Positions 1 to 7,973 of a stretch of 64,000 nt of DNA are shown piece after piece. The stretch's first letter is position 1. Each line of letters starts with the position of its first letter. The notes under the pieces are model-generated. The model saw nothing but the letters and a program-made list of their open reading frames with translations. It was not told where the DNA came from and made no database searches. Position numbers and translations under genes: made by a program. The stretch comes from JAAOZP01 sp038848185 (GTDB lineage: Archaea > Thermoproteota > EX4484-205 > JAAOZP01). The stretch lies in NCBI GenBank assembly GCA_038848185.1, contig JAWCNV010000005.1, positions 1 to 64,000 on the forward strand, given 5' to 3'.

Positions 1-5
1 TTGAA

Positions 6-1760
6 GTGGAGCAGAAGGAGGAGAAATCTATAGTCTTAAGATGTGAGGGTAACTATTGGAGCCAGACCAAGTCTTTCGCAAGACTTAGGCTTTCTTTGGA
101 TAATCGGTCACTGAATGTTACATGGGAAGGTGAAGCATTGTTTGACTATATATCTGACACTTGGGTTTCTGTGGGCGAGACCCAGTGGTATGGGCAGGGC
201 CAGCTGATTATCCAGGCTTTCCCCTTGAATAGTCATGTTGTTGAGATGAAGCCTTTCATAACCGGCAACATTCAGCCACCATTATGGTTTACGAGAACCG
301 GTGTTGCGATACTTGTTGACAATTACCTGCTTTTCGACACTAGGTTTGACAGAGGGATAACAGTAAGAGGCTTAAATACCAAGTCTTTTAGCTACAAGAT
401 AATCATTGGTGAGAATCTTGTCGACGCTCGAAGAAAGGCGTTGAAAAAGGTCGGTCTCCCCCAAAGGATGCCGGATAAGCGGGTTTTAACAAGCCCAATA
501 TTCACCACATGGGTTGAATACAAACAGGGCGTTGATCAGGAGAAGGTTTTGAAGTTTGTAAAGGATATTAAGGAGAATAATTTTCCCTGCAGCGTTATTC
601 AGATAGACGACAGATGGGAGAAGAAATATGGCGAATACACTTTTGATAATTCGAAGTTTCCAGATCCGAAAATCATGGTTAAGGCAATCCATGATGCCGG
701 TTTCTTGGCGACTCTTTGGGTACATCCTTTCATTAACCGTGATTCTGAAAGCTATGAATATTTTAAGAGTAGAAGACTTTTAGTATGGGATCCTGAGAAG
801 GATGAGCCGGCTGAAATAGTCTGGTGGAACGGGTCTGCTGGGCTCCTGGATATAAGTAATCCTGAGGCACGTCAATGGCTTGACAAGAAGCTGAGAGACC
901 TGAAGAAGAACCATGGTTTCGACGGCTTCAAGTTTGATGGTGGAGACGCCTACTTTTTCCCCTTCGCTAAAAAAGAGGGAGGTATTGTTAGACCCATAAA
1001 AATAGGACACACCCATGGAAACATAACTCCAAACCAGTATACCGACGAATGGCTTAGATTCATATTTGAGAATCATTATGAACTAGCAGAAGCTAGAGTA
1101 GGATACTTAGCACAGAGTTTTGGGATAATTGCTCGTGAAGGAGATAAAGAGTCCTCATGGGGGATTGACAACGGTCTGTATGCAGCTGTAACTCAGGCGT
1201 TAACGCTTTCTACAGTGGGTTATCCATACATCATGCCAGACATGATAGGCGGTAACCAGTATAAGTATAGGTGTGACAAAGAGCTTTTCATCAGATGGGT
1301 TGAGGCAGTGTCTTTGATGCCGGTAGTCGAGTACTCGATAACTCCGTGGACTTACGACAGCGAGACAGTTGACATAGCTAGGAAATACTCTCTTTTCCAC
1401 TTTTACCTTGGCGATTACTATGTTTCGCTCGCGGAAAAAGCTATGAAAACAGGTGATCCTATACTGTGTCCGCTTATCCTCAGGTATCCGGAGGATGACA
1501 AGTGTGCCCATATAAATGATGAATATCTCATAGGAAACCTTCTGGCAGCCCCAGTATTGAAAAGCAAGTGTAATGAGAGAACTGTTTACGTACCTGAAGG
1601 AAAATGGATTGACTTTTGGAGCAACAAGGAGATCCAAGGGCCTATGGAAACAAGTAGTGAATCGCCTTTAGATCAGTTGCCTCTCTACGTTGAGACGCGT
1701 GACTCGGAACTGGTTACAATAATTAGGAAGGTAAGAAAGGAAGTCTTCAACCTAAAGTAG
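6..1760 (+). CDS. Glycoside hydrolase family 31 (alpha-glycosidase), 5' end possibly outside window
   Basis: A retaining alpha-glycosidase of family GH31, expected to release a terminal alpha-linked sugar from oligosaccharides. The N-terminal 150 residues are the beta-rich domain and the (beta/alpha)8 barrel follows. FDGFKFDGGDAYFF carries the likely nucleophile Asp311, and REGDKESSWG carries the likely acid/base Asp380. The KFDGGD form resembles the MYORG/alpha-galactosidase-like branch more than the WxDMNE form of classical alpha-glucosidases, so the substrate (glucose, xylose or galactose) is open. The first candidate start is GTG at 6, but no in-frame stop precedes it in the window and no ribosome site is visible, so the gene may begin upstream. 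There is no signal peptide, so it probably acts in the cytoplasm on imported oligosaccharides. Confidence 0.85.
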   Translation: MEQKEEKSIVLRCEGNYWSQTKSFARLRLSLDNRSLNVTWEGEALFDYISDTWVSVGETQWYGQGQLIIQAFPLNSHVVEMKPFITGNIQPPLWFTRTGVAILVDNYLLFDTRFDRGITVRGLNTKSFSYKIIIGENLVDARRKALKKVGLPQRMPDKRVLTSPIFTTWVEYKQGVDQEKVLKFVKDIKENNFPCSVIQIDDRWEKKYGEYTFDNSKFPDPKIMVKAIHDAGFLATLWVHPFINRDSESYEYFKSRRLLVWDPEKDEPAEIVWWNGSAGLLDISNPEARQWLDKKLRDLKKNHGFDGFKFDGGDAYFFPFAKKEGGIVRPIKIGHTHGNITPNQYTDEWLRFIFENHYELAEARVGYLAQSFGIIAREGDKESSWGIDNGLYAAVTQALTLSTVGYPYIMPDMIGGNQYKYRCDKELFIRWVEAVSLMPVVEYSITPWTYDSETVDIARKYSLFHFYLGDYYVSLAEKAMKTGDPILCPLILRYPEDDKCAHINDEYLIGNLLAAPVLKSKCNERTVYVPEGKWIDFWSNKEIQGPMETSSESPLDQLPLYVETRDSELVTIIRKVRKEVFNLK

Positions 1761-1823
1761 TTCAGATAGACGTGTTAATGAAATATTCATCTATAATGTT
1801 TTTTAAATGGTCACTTCTAGAGC

Positions 1824-1848
1824 TGAGTAAAAAATTGAGTAAAAAATT
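1824..1848. repeat. Two 12-bp direct repeats upstream of a promoter
   Basis: TGAGTAAAAAAT occurs twice in perfect tandem, followed by one T. It lies just upstream of a TATA-like element (cttataaact, about 1857-1866) that would drive the three-gene cluster starting at 1897. It could be an upstream activator or BRE-region site, or chance in AT-rich DNA. Confidence 0.4.
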
Positions 1849-1896
1849 ACACAAGTCTTATAAACTATAGCGTCGAGTACTCAGTGGTGATGTGAA

Positions 1897-2226
1897 GTGG
1901 GAGAAGAAAAGGAAATGGGAGAAATAAAAGACGTTAAGGAACTTAAAGAAGTTTTAAAGACTGTAAGAGAGGAAGTACCTGGTCTTTTAAAGGATATTGT
2001 GGGACCACTTAAAGAGCTGATGGGTACATCGTTAACCGAGGAGCAGGCTAGAGAGAGAGCTAAGGCAATAGCTACTTTTTATAAAGAGCTTCTTGCAGCA
2101 GGAATGAAGGAAGACGTTGCAATGGATTTGGTTAAAAGCCAGTTTATCAGTCCGGCGGAATTAATCAGAAATGTTCTAGGACAGATTTCCCAGAGGAGAG
2201 AAGAAGAGAAGATATTAAACAAATAA
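1897..2226 (+). CDS. Small charged helical protein, unknown function
   Basis: I do not recognise a named family. The 109 residues are highly charged and predicted helical, with no membrane segment. The first 30 residues are rich in Lys/Glu. The middle (about 46-80) reads as a helical bundle with the phrases LTEEQARERAKAIATFYKEL and AAGMKEDVAMDLVKSQF. The start is GTG at 1897, about 35 bases after a TATA element (cttataaact). It is the first gene of a tight cluster: 7 bases separate it from a one-helix membrane protein, which overlaps a winged-helix protein. The shared pattern L-x(3)-G-hydrophobic-x(4)-A is seen again in the next protein (KREGLPEPVSVEIAKHIFPE), which hints that the two are related or interact. 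Confidence 0.6.
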   Translation: MGEEKEMGEIKDVKELKEVLKTVREEVPGLLKDIVGPLKELMGTSLTEEQARERAKAIATFYKELLAAGMKEDVAMDLVKSQFISPAELIRNVLGQISQRREEEKILNK

Positions 2227-2233
2227 TATTTCA

Positions 2234-2560
2234 ATGTTCGAAATGGGAAGATCATTGCAGCTAGCCCTAACGTTAGGCGAAATCGTTGTAAGTCTTTTTA
2301 TATTCATCCCTACCCTATTGTGGCTTTTGTTGAATTTTTATTACATCAAGCACAAGATAGGTCGAAATAGAAAGAAAATGCTGAAGGCATTAAAAAGAGA
2401 AGGTTTGCCAGAACCTGTTTCAGTTGAAATAGCCAAACACATTTTTCCAGAAATAGAATTATCTCCTTGGAAACTTTCATCTTTTTTCGTAATGAATACT
2501 TGGAAAAAGAGGGCGAATCTAGTTGGAAAGCACGATAGACGAGCTTATCAAGAAGATTAG
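2234..2560 (+). CDS. Small single-span membrane protein, unknown function
   Basis: A 108-residue protein with one strong hydrophobic segment (about residues 10-37, TLGEIVVSLFIFIPTLLWLL) followed by a basic stretch KHKIGRNRKK. This suggests an N-out/C-in anchor with a cytoplasmic helical domain. The part after the anchor (KREGLPEPVSVEIAKHIFPE) resembles the helical phrase of the upstream 109-residue protein. No family name is assigned. It starts with ATG at 2234 and its end overlaps the next gene by 38 bases, so the three genes are surely co-transcribed and probably translationally coupled. A role as membrane tether for the downstream regulator is an inference from position. Confidence 0.6.
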   Translation: MFEMGRSLQLALTLGEIVVSLFIFIPTLLWLLLNFYYIKHKIGRNRKKMLKALKREGLPEPVSVEIAKHIFPEIELSPWKLSSFFVMNTWKKRANLVGKHDRRAYQED

Positions 2561-2927
2561 TTTTTTAGAGAACGAGCTTAAAAAGGAAAAGGAGTTAAAT
2601 AGAGATATATTGCGAGAGCTCGCTATAGTCAGAAATGTTCTGTCTTTAAGTTCAGACACTTACAAGACCTCTAAGAAGATAACTCTTCTTTCGCAAAGTC
2701 TGAGAGCAGGAGCATTAGCCAGAGACATAACTGAAATATTGTTAAGTGAAGGCCCGTTAAATATATCTCAGCTGACCAATCTGCTCAGAGAGATCAGGGG
2801 AAGGGCATCTAGGAAAACAGTTGCAAAGAAACTCAGAGAATTAATGGAGCTCGAGATTGTGGATATAACCGAAGGAAAGAAGAGTGAGAAGCTTTTCAAG
2901 ATAAAAGAGGAAGGGGAAAATAAGTAG
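2523..2927 (+). CDS. Coiled-coil winged-helix transcriptional regulator
   Basis: A 134-residue protein. Residues 1-40 form a heptad-like coiled coil (ISFLENELKKEKELNRDILR), and residues about 60-125 form a winged helix: LLSEGPLNISQLTNLLREI, then SRKTVAKKLRELMELEIVD as the recognition helix, then a wing ending in Lys-rich strands. It is probably a dimeric DNA-binding regulator. The start used is TTG at 2523, inside the end of the preceding membrane-protein gene. No better ATG is available without losing the coiled coil. It is the last gene of the cluster. Its target is unknown; self-regulation of the cluster is a reasonable guess. Confidence 0.65.
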   Translation: MESTIDELIKKISFLENELKKEKELNRDILRELAIVRNVLSLSSDTYKTSKKITLLSQSLRAGALARDITEILLSEGPLNISQLTNLLREIRGRASRKTVAKKLRELMELEIVDITEGKKSEKLFKIKEEGENK

Positions 2928-2987
2928 TCAATGATTCGATATTGCTGGTTACGAAAAACCGTATTAGGAGTTTCTACTCTTATTGAT

Positions 2988-3788
2988 TCAGACCGTTAAT
3001 CTGAATCCTAATCCAGTAAGAATGAGGATAATAATTGGTTGATGAGCAAGGTAGAATGTTAAAGATCTTTTACCTATGAAGGTGAATGTTTCGAAAAGCT
3101 TGCCGTCGAGTTCCATATCATGCACCTTATTAATTAGAAACTGTGCAGAATAGATTCCAAACACGAGTATCCCCAGATAAGGAACTAAAGGAAAATATTC
3201 TAGTGGAGTGAAATTTTGCAGGGCAAAAGCATACGATAACCAGAAGAGATATGGAAAATCAATTTTCTGAGCGTGTAGAAACACGCCTAATAAGATTAAT
3301 GTTAAACTGAGAGGCAGAATAAGTTTTCTACGGCGGATTATAAATGGGATTATGAAGGAGGAGAATGCAAAGAAATGTAAAATACCAAAATATATTGTCA
3401 GCCTCGGCACGAAGATGAATGTTAAAAGACTTATTGACGCTGCAAAAAACAGGAGCTTTACCCCTCTTTTAAAATATTTTTCCATAAAAGCTTCTTTCCG
3501 ATTATTGTAGCTAACGTAGGCGGAAGTTCCAGCTAAAAATATGAAGAGGGACGATATTGAGTGAGGGAAGACAGTCCAGAAGAGAAAGTTTTCCGGTATT
3601 TGAATTAATCCGAAGGAGACTAAGGTTACTAGATAGTGAAAAAGAATCATTAGAATAACATTCATGCCTCTGATAAAATCGATCAGTTGAATCCGAGTTA
3701 CTGAGCCAGCTTGTGCAACATTTCCCATAAGTGTTGCGTTAACGAATGTTTCTCTAGGTTCAGATGTAGAGGATCTGCACCGGGTCAT
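2988..3788 (-). CDS. Multi-pass membrane acyltransferase-like protein (DUF1624/HGSNAT-like)
   Basis: An integral membrane protein with about seven hydrophobic segments. RIQLIDFIRGMNVILMILFHY near residues 32-52 is the hallmark opening of the DUF1624/heparan-alpha-glucosaminide N-acetyltransferase-like families (D-x-x-R-G followed by an H in the first helix). The end, IGKRSLTFYLAHQPIIILI, is the usual last helix with its His. Such proteins transfer acetyl groups across the membrane to surface sugars; the acceptor here is unknown. At 266 aa the length fits DUF1624. The ATG at 3788 lies about 20-25 bases after a TATA-like ttttaaa on the minus strand, so the 20-residue N-terminal extension may be real. 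Met21 is an alternative. No operon partner. Confidence 0.75.
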   Translation of the reverse strand: MTRCRSSTSEPRETFVNATLMGNVAQAGSVTRIQLIDFIRGMNVILMILFHYLVTLVSFGLIQIPENFLFWTVFPHSISSLFIFLAGTSAYVSYNNRKEAFMEKYFKRGVKLLFFAASISLLTFIFVPRLTIYFGILHFFAFSSFIIPFIIRRRKLILPLSLTLILLGVFLHAQKIDFPYLFWLSYAFALQNFTPLEYFPLVPYLGILVFGIYSAQFLINKVHDMELDGKLFETFTFIGKRSLTFYLAHQPIIILILTGLGFRLTV

Positions 3789-4041
3789 ACAGTTTCTCGT
3801 GCCTTTTAAAGGTCTTCTTTTCTTAACCCTTCTTAAACCTATAGGCTTTCTTTATAGGGCATACGACATTCGTAGTTTGATTTACTCATTCATCGAAACT
3901 CAATCCTCTCATTGGCTCAAAGTCGAAACACATGTAGAATTTTTCGGATTATAGTTGCCACCTTAAAAAATTAGGAGGTAGTGCAGTGGGTCAAGACCTT
4001 ATCTAAAAAGGGTTGAGAATTCTTAAGAAATTTCAAAGAAA
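3789..4041. other. Intergenic region between divergent genes, no gene seen
   Basis: About 250 bases separate the divergent acyltransferase-like gene and the isomerase-like gene. The left edge carries the minus-strand TATA-like ttttaaagg (about 3803-3811). The middle is AT-rich with no open frame, no tRNA T-loop and no convincing hairpin. A purine-rich aggaggt near 3976 is followed by only a six-codon frame, which I do not call. Confidence 0.5.
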
Positions 4042-4081
4042 GTATAAATATAGCCTACTCCTTTAATTGCTCTAAGGAGGT
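4042..4081 (+). promoter_or_regulatory. TATA box and Shine-Dalgarno for the isomerase-like gene
   Basis: A TATA element (gtataaatatag, 4042-4053) is followed by a strong Shine-Dalgarno aaggaggt (4074-4081). This sits eight bases before the TTG start at 4090. It is one of the clearest ribosome sites in the window and decides the TTG start. The transcript would begin close to 4072, giving a very short leader. Confidence 0.7.
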
Positions 4082-4089
4082 TTCTAAAT

Positions 4090-5454
4090 TTGAAAAATCA
4101 GGATATCAAGGTAAAACTTGGTTTTGTCCCCTCTCACAGAAGGATGTTCAAAAGATCTGAACCATGGGCAAAAGAGCTGCGTGACCGAACTCTAAAAATA
4201 CTCAAAGAGATTGGTTTTCTGAATATTGTGGCACCAGATGAAGAACTTACTGGAAACGGTTTAGTTCAGACTGATGAGGATGCTGACAAAGTGATACAAC
4301 TTTTTAAGGAAAAACATGTGGATGGAATTATTATCGAGGCTGTAGATTTTGGTGATGAAGTATCTGCAGCACTTATAGCGTCTGCTTTGTCAAAGCCAGT
4401 CATACTATTTGCAACGAAAGAGCCTCCATTTACTGCAGAAGGAGAAAGAACCTCAGACTCATTTTGTGGAACAATATCAATCGGATCGGCACTTTACAGG
4501 AGAAAGATACCTTTCATCTGGGGAGGAATCGTTTTTCCTGAAGAAAAAGAGTTCGTCAACTCTGTTGAAAATTTTGCTAGAACATGTATTATAGTTAACG
4601 GATTCTTGAAAGCGAGAATAGGCCTTGTAGGTCCTAGACCAGAGAGCTTTGAAACCTGTGCTCTGGATGAGGTTACTTTAATAAGGACATTCGGGCAGAG
4701 AGTAATTCCTATTTCTCTAGTGGAAGCCGGAGCTTTAGCAGAAGACTTCAGTGAACTAGAGATCAGCAAGATTACGCGGTCTATTAGAAGCGAAGTTAAC
4801 GCATCCGCTGTAAGTGAGGATGTCTTAATCAGGATGGCAAAGCTAGAGTACTCATTACTAACGTTGGCTGATAAATGGAAGCTGGATGCAATGGGAATCC
4901 AGTGTTGGGGACCTATGTACAGGGTCTTTGGAATCGCTCCGTGCCATGTAAGTGGTAGGCTTGTAGATCAAGGCGTTATGGTATCGTGTGAAGCTGACAT
5001 CTTAGGTGCTTTGACAATGCTTATTCAATATTTAGCATCCTTCAAAAAGACATCTCCCCATTTCATCGATTGGACAATACAGCATCAAGAAAAAGAAAAT
5101 GTTTTTCTGGCTTGGCATTGTGGAAACGCGCCACTTTCTCTGGCAAAGGGCGAGGCTAGGATTAATCAATACGGTATGGGGACTTTTCAACTCAAGCCGG
5201 GTGTTGTAACCATCAATAGGTTAATAGAGTATGAAGGAAAATTCAAAATGTTAATAACGACAGGAAAAATCTTAGAAAGCAGCCAGAATCTTCAAGGTAC
5301 TTGGGCTTGGGTTGAAGTATCGGATCTGAAGAAACTCTATGAGACTCTTCTTAATAATGGTTTTATACATCACGCAAGTATGATTCATGGCGATTATACC
5401 ATACCTATCCAAGATGCTTGTAAAATACTCGGAATAGAAACAGTCATAATTTAG
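4090..5454 (+). CDS. L-fucose/L-arabinose isomerase-family protein
   Basis: A 454-residue member of the FucI/AraA ketol-isomerase fold. The N-terminal Rossmann-like part contains DGIIIEAVDFGDE, SKPVILFATKEPP and the family-like SFCGTISIGSALYRRKIPF. The C-terminal part has WHCGNAPLSLA, where the His is a likely metal ligand, and GTFQLKPGVVTINRL, the typical beta-barrel domain. Many archaeal members are annotated only as fucose isomerase-related, so the true sugar is open. The start is TTG at 4090, fixed by an excellent Shine-Dalgarno. It is monocistronic and faces a convergent URO-D family gene. Together with the nearby GH31, xylose-isomerase-like and Gfo/Idh genes it suggests sugar interconversion in the cytoplasm. 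Confidence 0.8.
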   Translation: MKNQDIKVKLGFVPSHRRMFKRSEPWAKELRDRTLKILKEIGFLNIVAPDEELTGNGLVQTDEDADKVIQLFKEKHVDGIIIEAVDFGDEVSAALIASALSKPVILFATKEPPFTAEGERTSDSFCGTISIGSALYRRKIPFIWGGIVFPEEKEFVNSVENFARTCIIVNGFLKARIGLVGPRPESFETCALDEVTLIRTFGQRVIPISLVEAGALAEDFSELEISKITRSIRSEVNASAVSEDVLIRMAKLEYSLLTLADKWKLDAMGIQCWGPMYRVFGIAPCHVSGRLVDQGVMVSCEADILGALTMLIQYLASFKKTSPHFIDWTIQHQEKENVFLAWHCGNAPLSLAKGEARINQYGMGTFQLKPGVVTINRLIEYEGKFKMLITTGKILESSQNLQGTWAWVEVSDLKKLYETLLNNGFIHHASMIHGDYTIPIQDACKILGIETVII

Positions 5455-5494
5455 TTGAATTTACTGATTTCCCTTTACGTTCGAGGTGGAAATT

Positions 5495-6652
5495 TTAATC
5501 TTCCTCATAACGGCCGATCCGCTTTACTAGCTGGTAGGTGAAGTTAAGATGTTCAATGGGAGTTTTTGGAGCCACATTGTTAGCATCCCTGAATACAAAC
5601 CTTTTTCCTTTCGTAACCCCAGAATCCAATATGTTTTTAACTTCTTCCTCAATCTTGTTTAAAGGACCCTGCTTAAGAGTTGTTACCCTCACGCCACCCT
5701 GTATTACCACATCTTCTCCCAATATCTCTCTTGCCTTACCAAGGTCTAGTGGAAACCCGGTGTCGATGGAGGAAATGTTAAGCTCCTCCCTTAGGGTTTC
5801 TAGATGCTGTATGACTGCTCCGCACAAATGTATACTTGGTCTTCCTAAGCAGAAAGTGCTAACTATCTTTTTGTGGAGGGGAAGGATGAATTCTCTATAG
5901 ACTTTAGGAGACAGAAGCTGAATCGAGTCGTCTGCAAATCCGAAGCCTTCATACGGAAAAGAAATCTTAAGCAGCCTATGCCAAGCCTTCATCCTCTCAA
6001 CTATGGATTCAGTCATAAACCAAAGGAATTCTTCAGCTAAACTCCTGTTTCGATAGAGCAGTTTAACAACATAACCGCCTGTTATGTTGGTCGCGACGGT
6101 GAAAGGACCGTCTGTCCCGATTGGTGCAGAAATGCTTCCAATGGGTCTTTCAAAATAGGTATACCCCTCTTCTTTCCTTTTCAAAAAGTATTCATAGAAG
6201 TTTCTCACTCTGGCCATGAAGCCGGAGAAGGGTTCTGGCATCCCTTTTTTCATAAACGCTCTTAAATCATCTTCGTTCTTAAGAAAAGGAACTATGTCTG
6301 GCACACTGTTATTGGAAAAATAGAGAGGTGCGCCGAACCATGCTGATTCATAAACGTTTTGAAAGTGCACTGGCAGGGACCATTCTCCCGGTAAACCCAT
6401 TTCCCAGTCAGCATAAACATTATGCCTCCTCCAGTATTCAAACTCAAGCTCAACCTGAAGCATAGTTTCAGGATCGTTGAAGATTTTTTCATAGGTGTAG
6501 TTTTTCACGTTCAACTCCTTGTTTAATATTATCATTCTATTGTTCATCCCCCAGGTAACTGGAATCCTTTCATGCTTATTCAGCTTGAAATCTTTCCAAA
6601 GGTATGAAACCATTTCATTATGGTGCTCAAAACCATTGGCAACATGCGGCAT
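5495..6652 (-). CDS. Uroporphyrinogen decarboxylase (URO-D) superfamily protein
   Basis: A TIM-barrel protein of the URO-D/MtaA/CmuA superfamily, 385 aa. The second half shows IHLCGAVIQHLETLREELNI, an H-x-C pair like the zinc site of methylcobamide:CoM methyltransferases (MtaA). DTGFPLDLGKAREILGEDVV then aligns with the family's GNVDP-like region. The usual third ligand, a Cys near the C-terminal P-x-x-T-P, is absent: the region reads NNVAPKTPIEHL. It is not a haem-pathway enzyme by context, since no haem genes are near. A corrinoid-linked or other methyltransferase role is possible. ATG at 6652 lies about 25 bases after TATA-like cttaaatatg, so it is leaderless. Convergent to the isomerase-like gene. 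Confidence 0.75.
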   Translation of the reverse strand: MPHVANGFEHHNEMVSYLWKDFKLNKHERIPVTWGMNNRMIILNKELNVKNYTYEKIFNDPETMLQVELEFEYWRRHNVYADWEMGLPGEWSLPVHFQNVYESAWFGAPLYFSNNSVPDIVPFLKNEDDLRAFMKKGMPEPFSGFMARVRNFYEYFLKRKEEGYTYFERPIGSISAPIGTDGPFTVATNITGGYVVKLLYRNRSLAEEFLWFMTESIVERMKAWHRLLKISFPYEGFGFADDSIQLLSPKVYREFILPLHKKIVSTFCLGRPSIHLCGAVIQHLETLREELNISSIDTGFPLDLGKAREILGEDVVIQGGVRVTTLKQGPLNKIEEEVKNILDSGVTKGKRFVFRDANNVAPKTPIEHLNFTYQLVKRIGRYEED

Positions 6653-6770
6653 GTTTGCACCAACTCTGCAACATATTTAAGTCTTGTTCTGAAAACGCCC
6701 TGAATCTTTCATAGGTTTGACCCGTCTTATCTAATGAACTATTTCCAAAAAGGTTTGGCTCTTCTAAAAT

Positions 6771-6780
6771 GTTTTTAAAT
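6771..6780 (+). promoter_or_regulatory. TATA box of hypA-hypB
   Basis: gtttttaaat ends 26 bases before the ATG at 6806, the spacing of a leaderless archaeal transcript. This supports the MHE start of HypA over the upstream in-frame GTG at 6782, which lies immediately after the TATA box. Confidence 0.7.
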
Positions 6781-6805
6781 AGTGTTGATACTGATATTGT
6801 TTTCA

Positions 6806-7213
6806 ATGCACGAGTGGGCTTTAGCAGAGTCTGTGATAAAAACAGTCTTAAAGATTGTTGAAGAGAAGGGTATTGGGAGGGTTACTGAGGTTAAGATAAG
6901 GATTGGAGAGATGCAGCAGGTGGAGCATGAAGTATTTAGGATGGCGCTCTTACAGTTAAGACCTGCTGGATTAAAGGATACGGCGTTCGTCATAGATATT
7001 GCGAAAACAGTATTGAAATGCAGAGCATGTGACCAAAAATGGTTTTTCCAAGAAGAGGGGCTGGAGGAGAACGTGTTGGAGGCAATACATTTTCTCCCAG
7101 AGGTGTCTCATGCATATGTCAAATGTCCGAGGTGTGGAAGCCCGGATTTCGAGGTTGTTGAGGGTCGTGGAGTATGGCTTGAGAGCGTGAGGGGTATGAG
7201 TAAAGATGATTGA
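6806..7213 (+). CDS. hypA: HypA, nickel metallochaperone for NiFe hydrogenase
   Basis: HypA delivers nickel to the large subunit of NiFe hydrogenases. The protein begins MHEWALAESV, the invariant Met-His-Glu whose His2 binds nickel. A zinc-knuckle domain follows with CRAC and CPRCG pairs separated by about 36 residues. This long insert is like that of Thermococcus kodakarensis HypA and unlike the short E. coli loop. Start moved to ATG 6806 because the longer frame would add eight hydrophobic residues before MHE, and because the TATA box at 6771-6780 fits a leaderless start there. The stop overlaps the start of the HypB-like ATPase gene by eight bases. No hydrogenase structural genes are in the window. 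Confidence 0.92.
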   Translation: MHEWALAESVIKTVLKIVEEKGIGRVTEVKIRIGEMQQVEHEVFRMALLQLRPAGLKDTAFVIDIAKTVLKCRACDQKWFFQEEGLEENVLEAIHFLPEVSHAYVKCPRCGSPDFEVVEGRGVWLESVRGMSKDD

Positions 7214-7928
7214 TCCAAGGATAAGTATAATCCAAGACAGGTTGAAAAGCATTGGGAAAATTATAGCGGTTTCAAGCGGTAAAGGTGGCGTGGGTAAGAG
7301 CCTACTGGCTTCGACACTCGCCCTTATTCTTGCGAGAAAAGGTTATAGGGTTGGGCTCTTTGACTTGGATTTCACAAGCCCTTCAACTCATTTGATTCTG
7401 GGTGTTGAAGGAGTACAGCCGACTGAGGATAAGGGCATTCTTCCCCCTCTTGTACATGGTTTGAAATACATGTCAATAATCTATTATTCCAGTGGGAAAG
7501 CAACCCCTTTAAGAGGGATCGATTTTTCAAACGCTTTTATTGAACTGCTTTCAGTTACGAATTGGGAGGCATTAGATTTCTTAATATTAGACATGCCTCC
7601 CGGAATCGGAGATGCTACGCTCGACCTTCTACGTTTAATAAAAAAGGCAAGGTTCCTGATAGTCACAACACCGTCTATATTAGCCTTCGAAACAGTTAAA
7701 AAATTAGTAGGCATGCTGAATGAGCTTAATGTTCCAATAATCGGCATCGTGGAAAACATGAAGACTAAATCAAGCATCATCCAGCAAGAAACTCGGAAAC
7801 TCAATATCAGGTTTCTTGGAGAAATACTTTATGAGCCAAAGATTGAAGAAAACCTAGGGGACACTGATAAGTTATTGAAGACAGGTTTTGCTAAAGAGGT
7901 TGAGAAGTTACTTAAACATTTGACATGA
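7206..7928 (+). CDS. hypB: Mrp/MinD-type HypB-like ATPase (HypA partner)
   Basis: A 240-residue deviant Walker P-loop ATPase of the Mrp/MinD family. The start MIDPR, the deviant Walker A SGKGGVGKS (residues 24-32), GLFDLDFTSPSTH and LDMPPGIGD match what I know of the unusual HypB of Thermococcus kodakarensis. That protein is not a G3E GTPase but forms an ATP-controlled complex with HypA to load nickel. Overlap with hypA and this resemblance support the HypB role rather than iron-sulfur cluster carriage (Mrp/ApbC). No C-terminal CxxC of Fe-S carrying Mrp proteins is present. Gene symbol used in the sense of the archaeal atypical HypB. Confidence 0.85.
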   Translation: MIDPRISIIQDRLKSIGKIIAVSSGKGGVGKSLLASTLALILARKGYRVGLFDLDFTSPSTHLILGVEGVQPTEDKGILPPLVHGLKYMSIIYYSSGKATPLRGIDFSNAFIELLSVTNWEALDFLILDMPPGIGDATLDLLRLIKKARFLIVTTPSILAFETVKKLVGMLNELNVPIIGIVENMKTKSSIIQQETRKLNIRFLGEILYEPKIEENLGDTDKLLKTGFAKEVEKLLKHLT

Positions 7929-7973
7929 TAAGATTAATATCTCCCAGATATTCTCCTTAACTCGTGATTAATA

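Noticed and set aside
4058..4079. CTCCTT...AAGGAG inverted repeat that could hide the Shine-Dalgarno of the 4090 gene
   Set aside because: The TATA box at 4042-4053 puts the transcript start near 4072, so the first arm would not be in the RNA. No riboswitch-like structure remains.
5495..6652. Haem-pathway uroporphyrinogen decarboxylase (hemE)
   Set aside because: The H-x-C motif and lack of haem genes fit the MtaA/CmuA side of the superfamily, not HemE.
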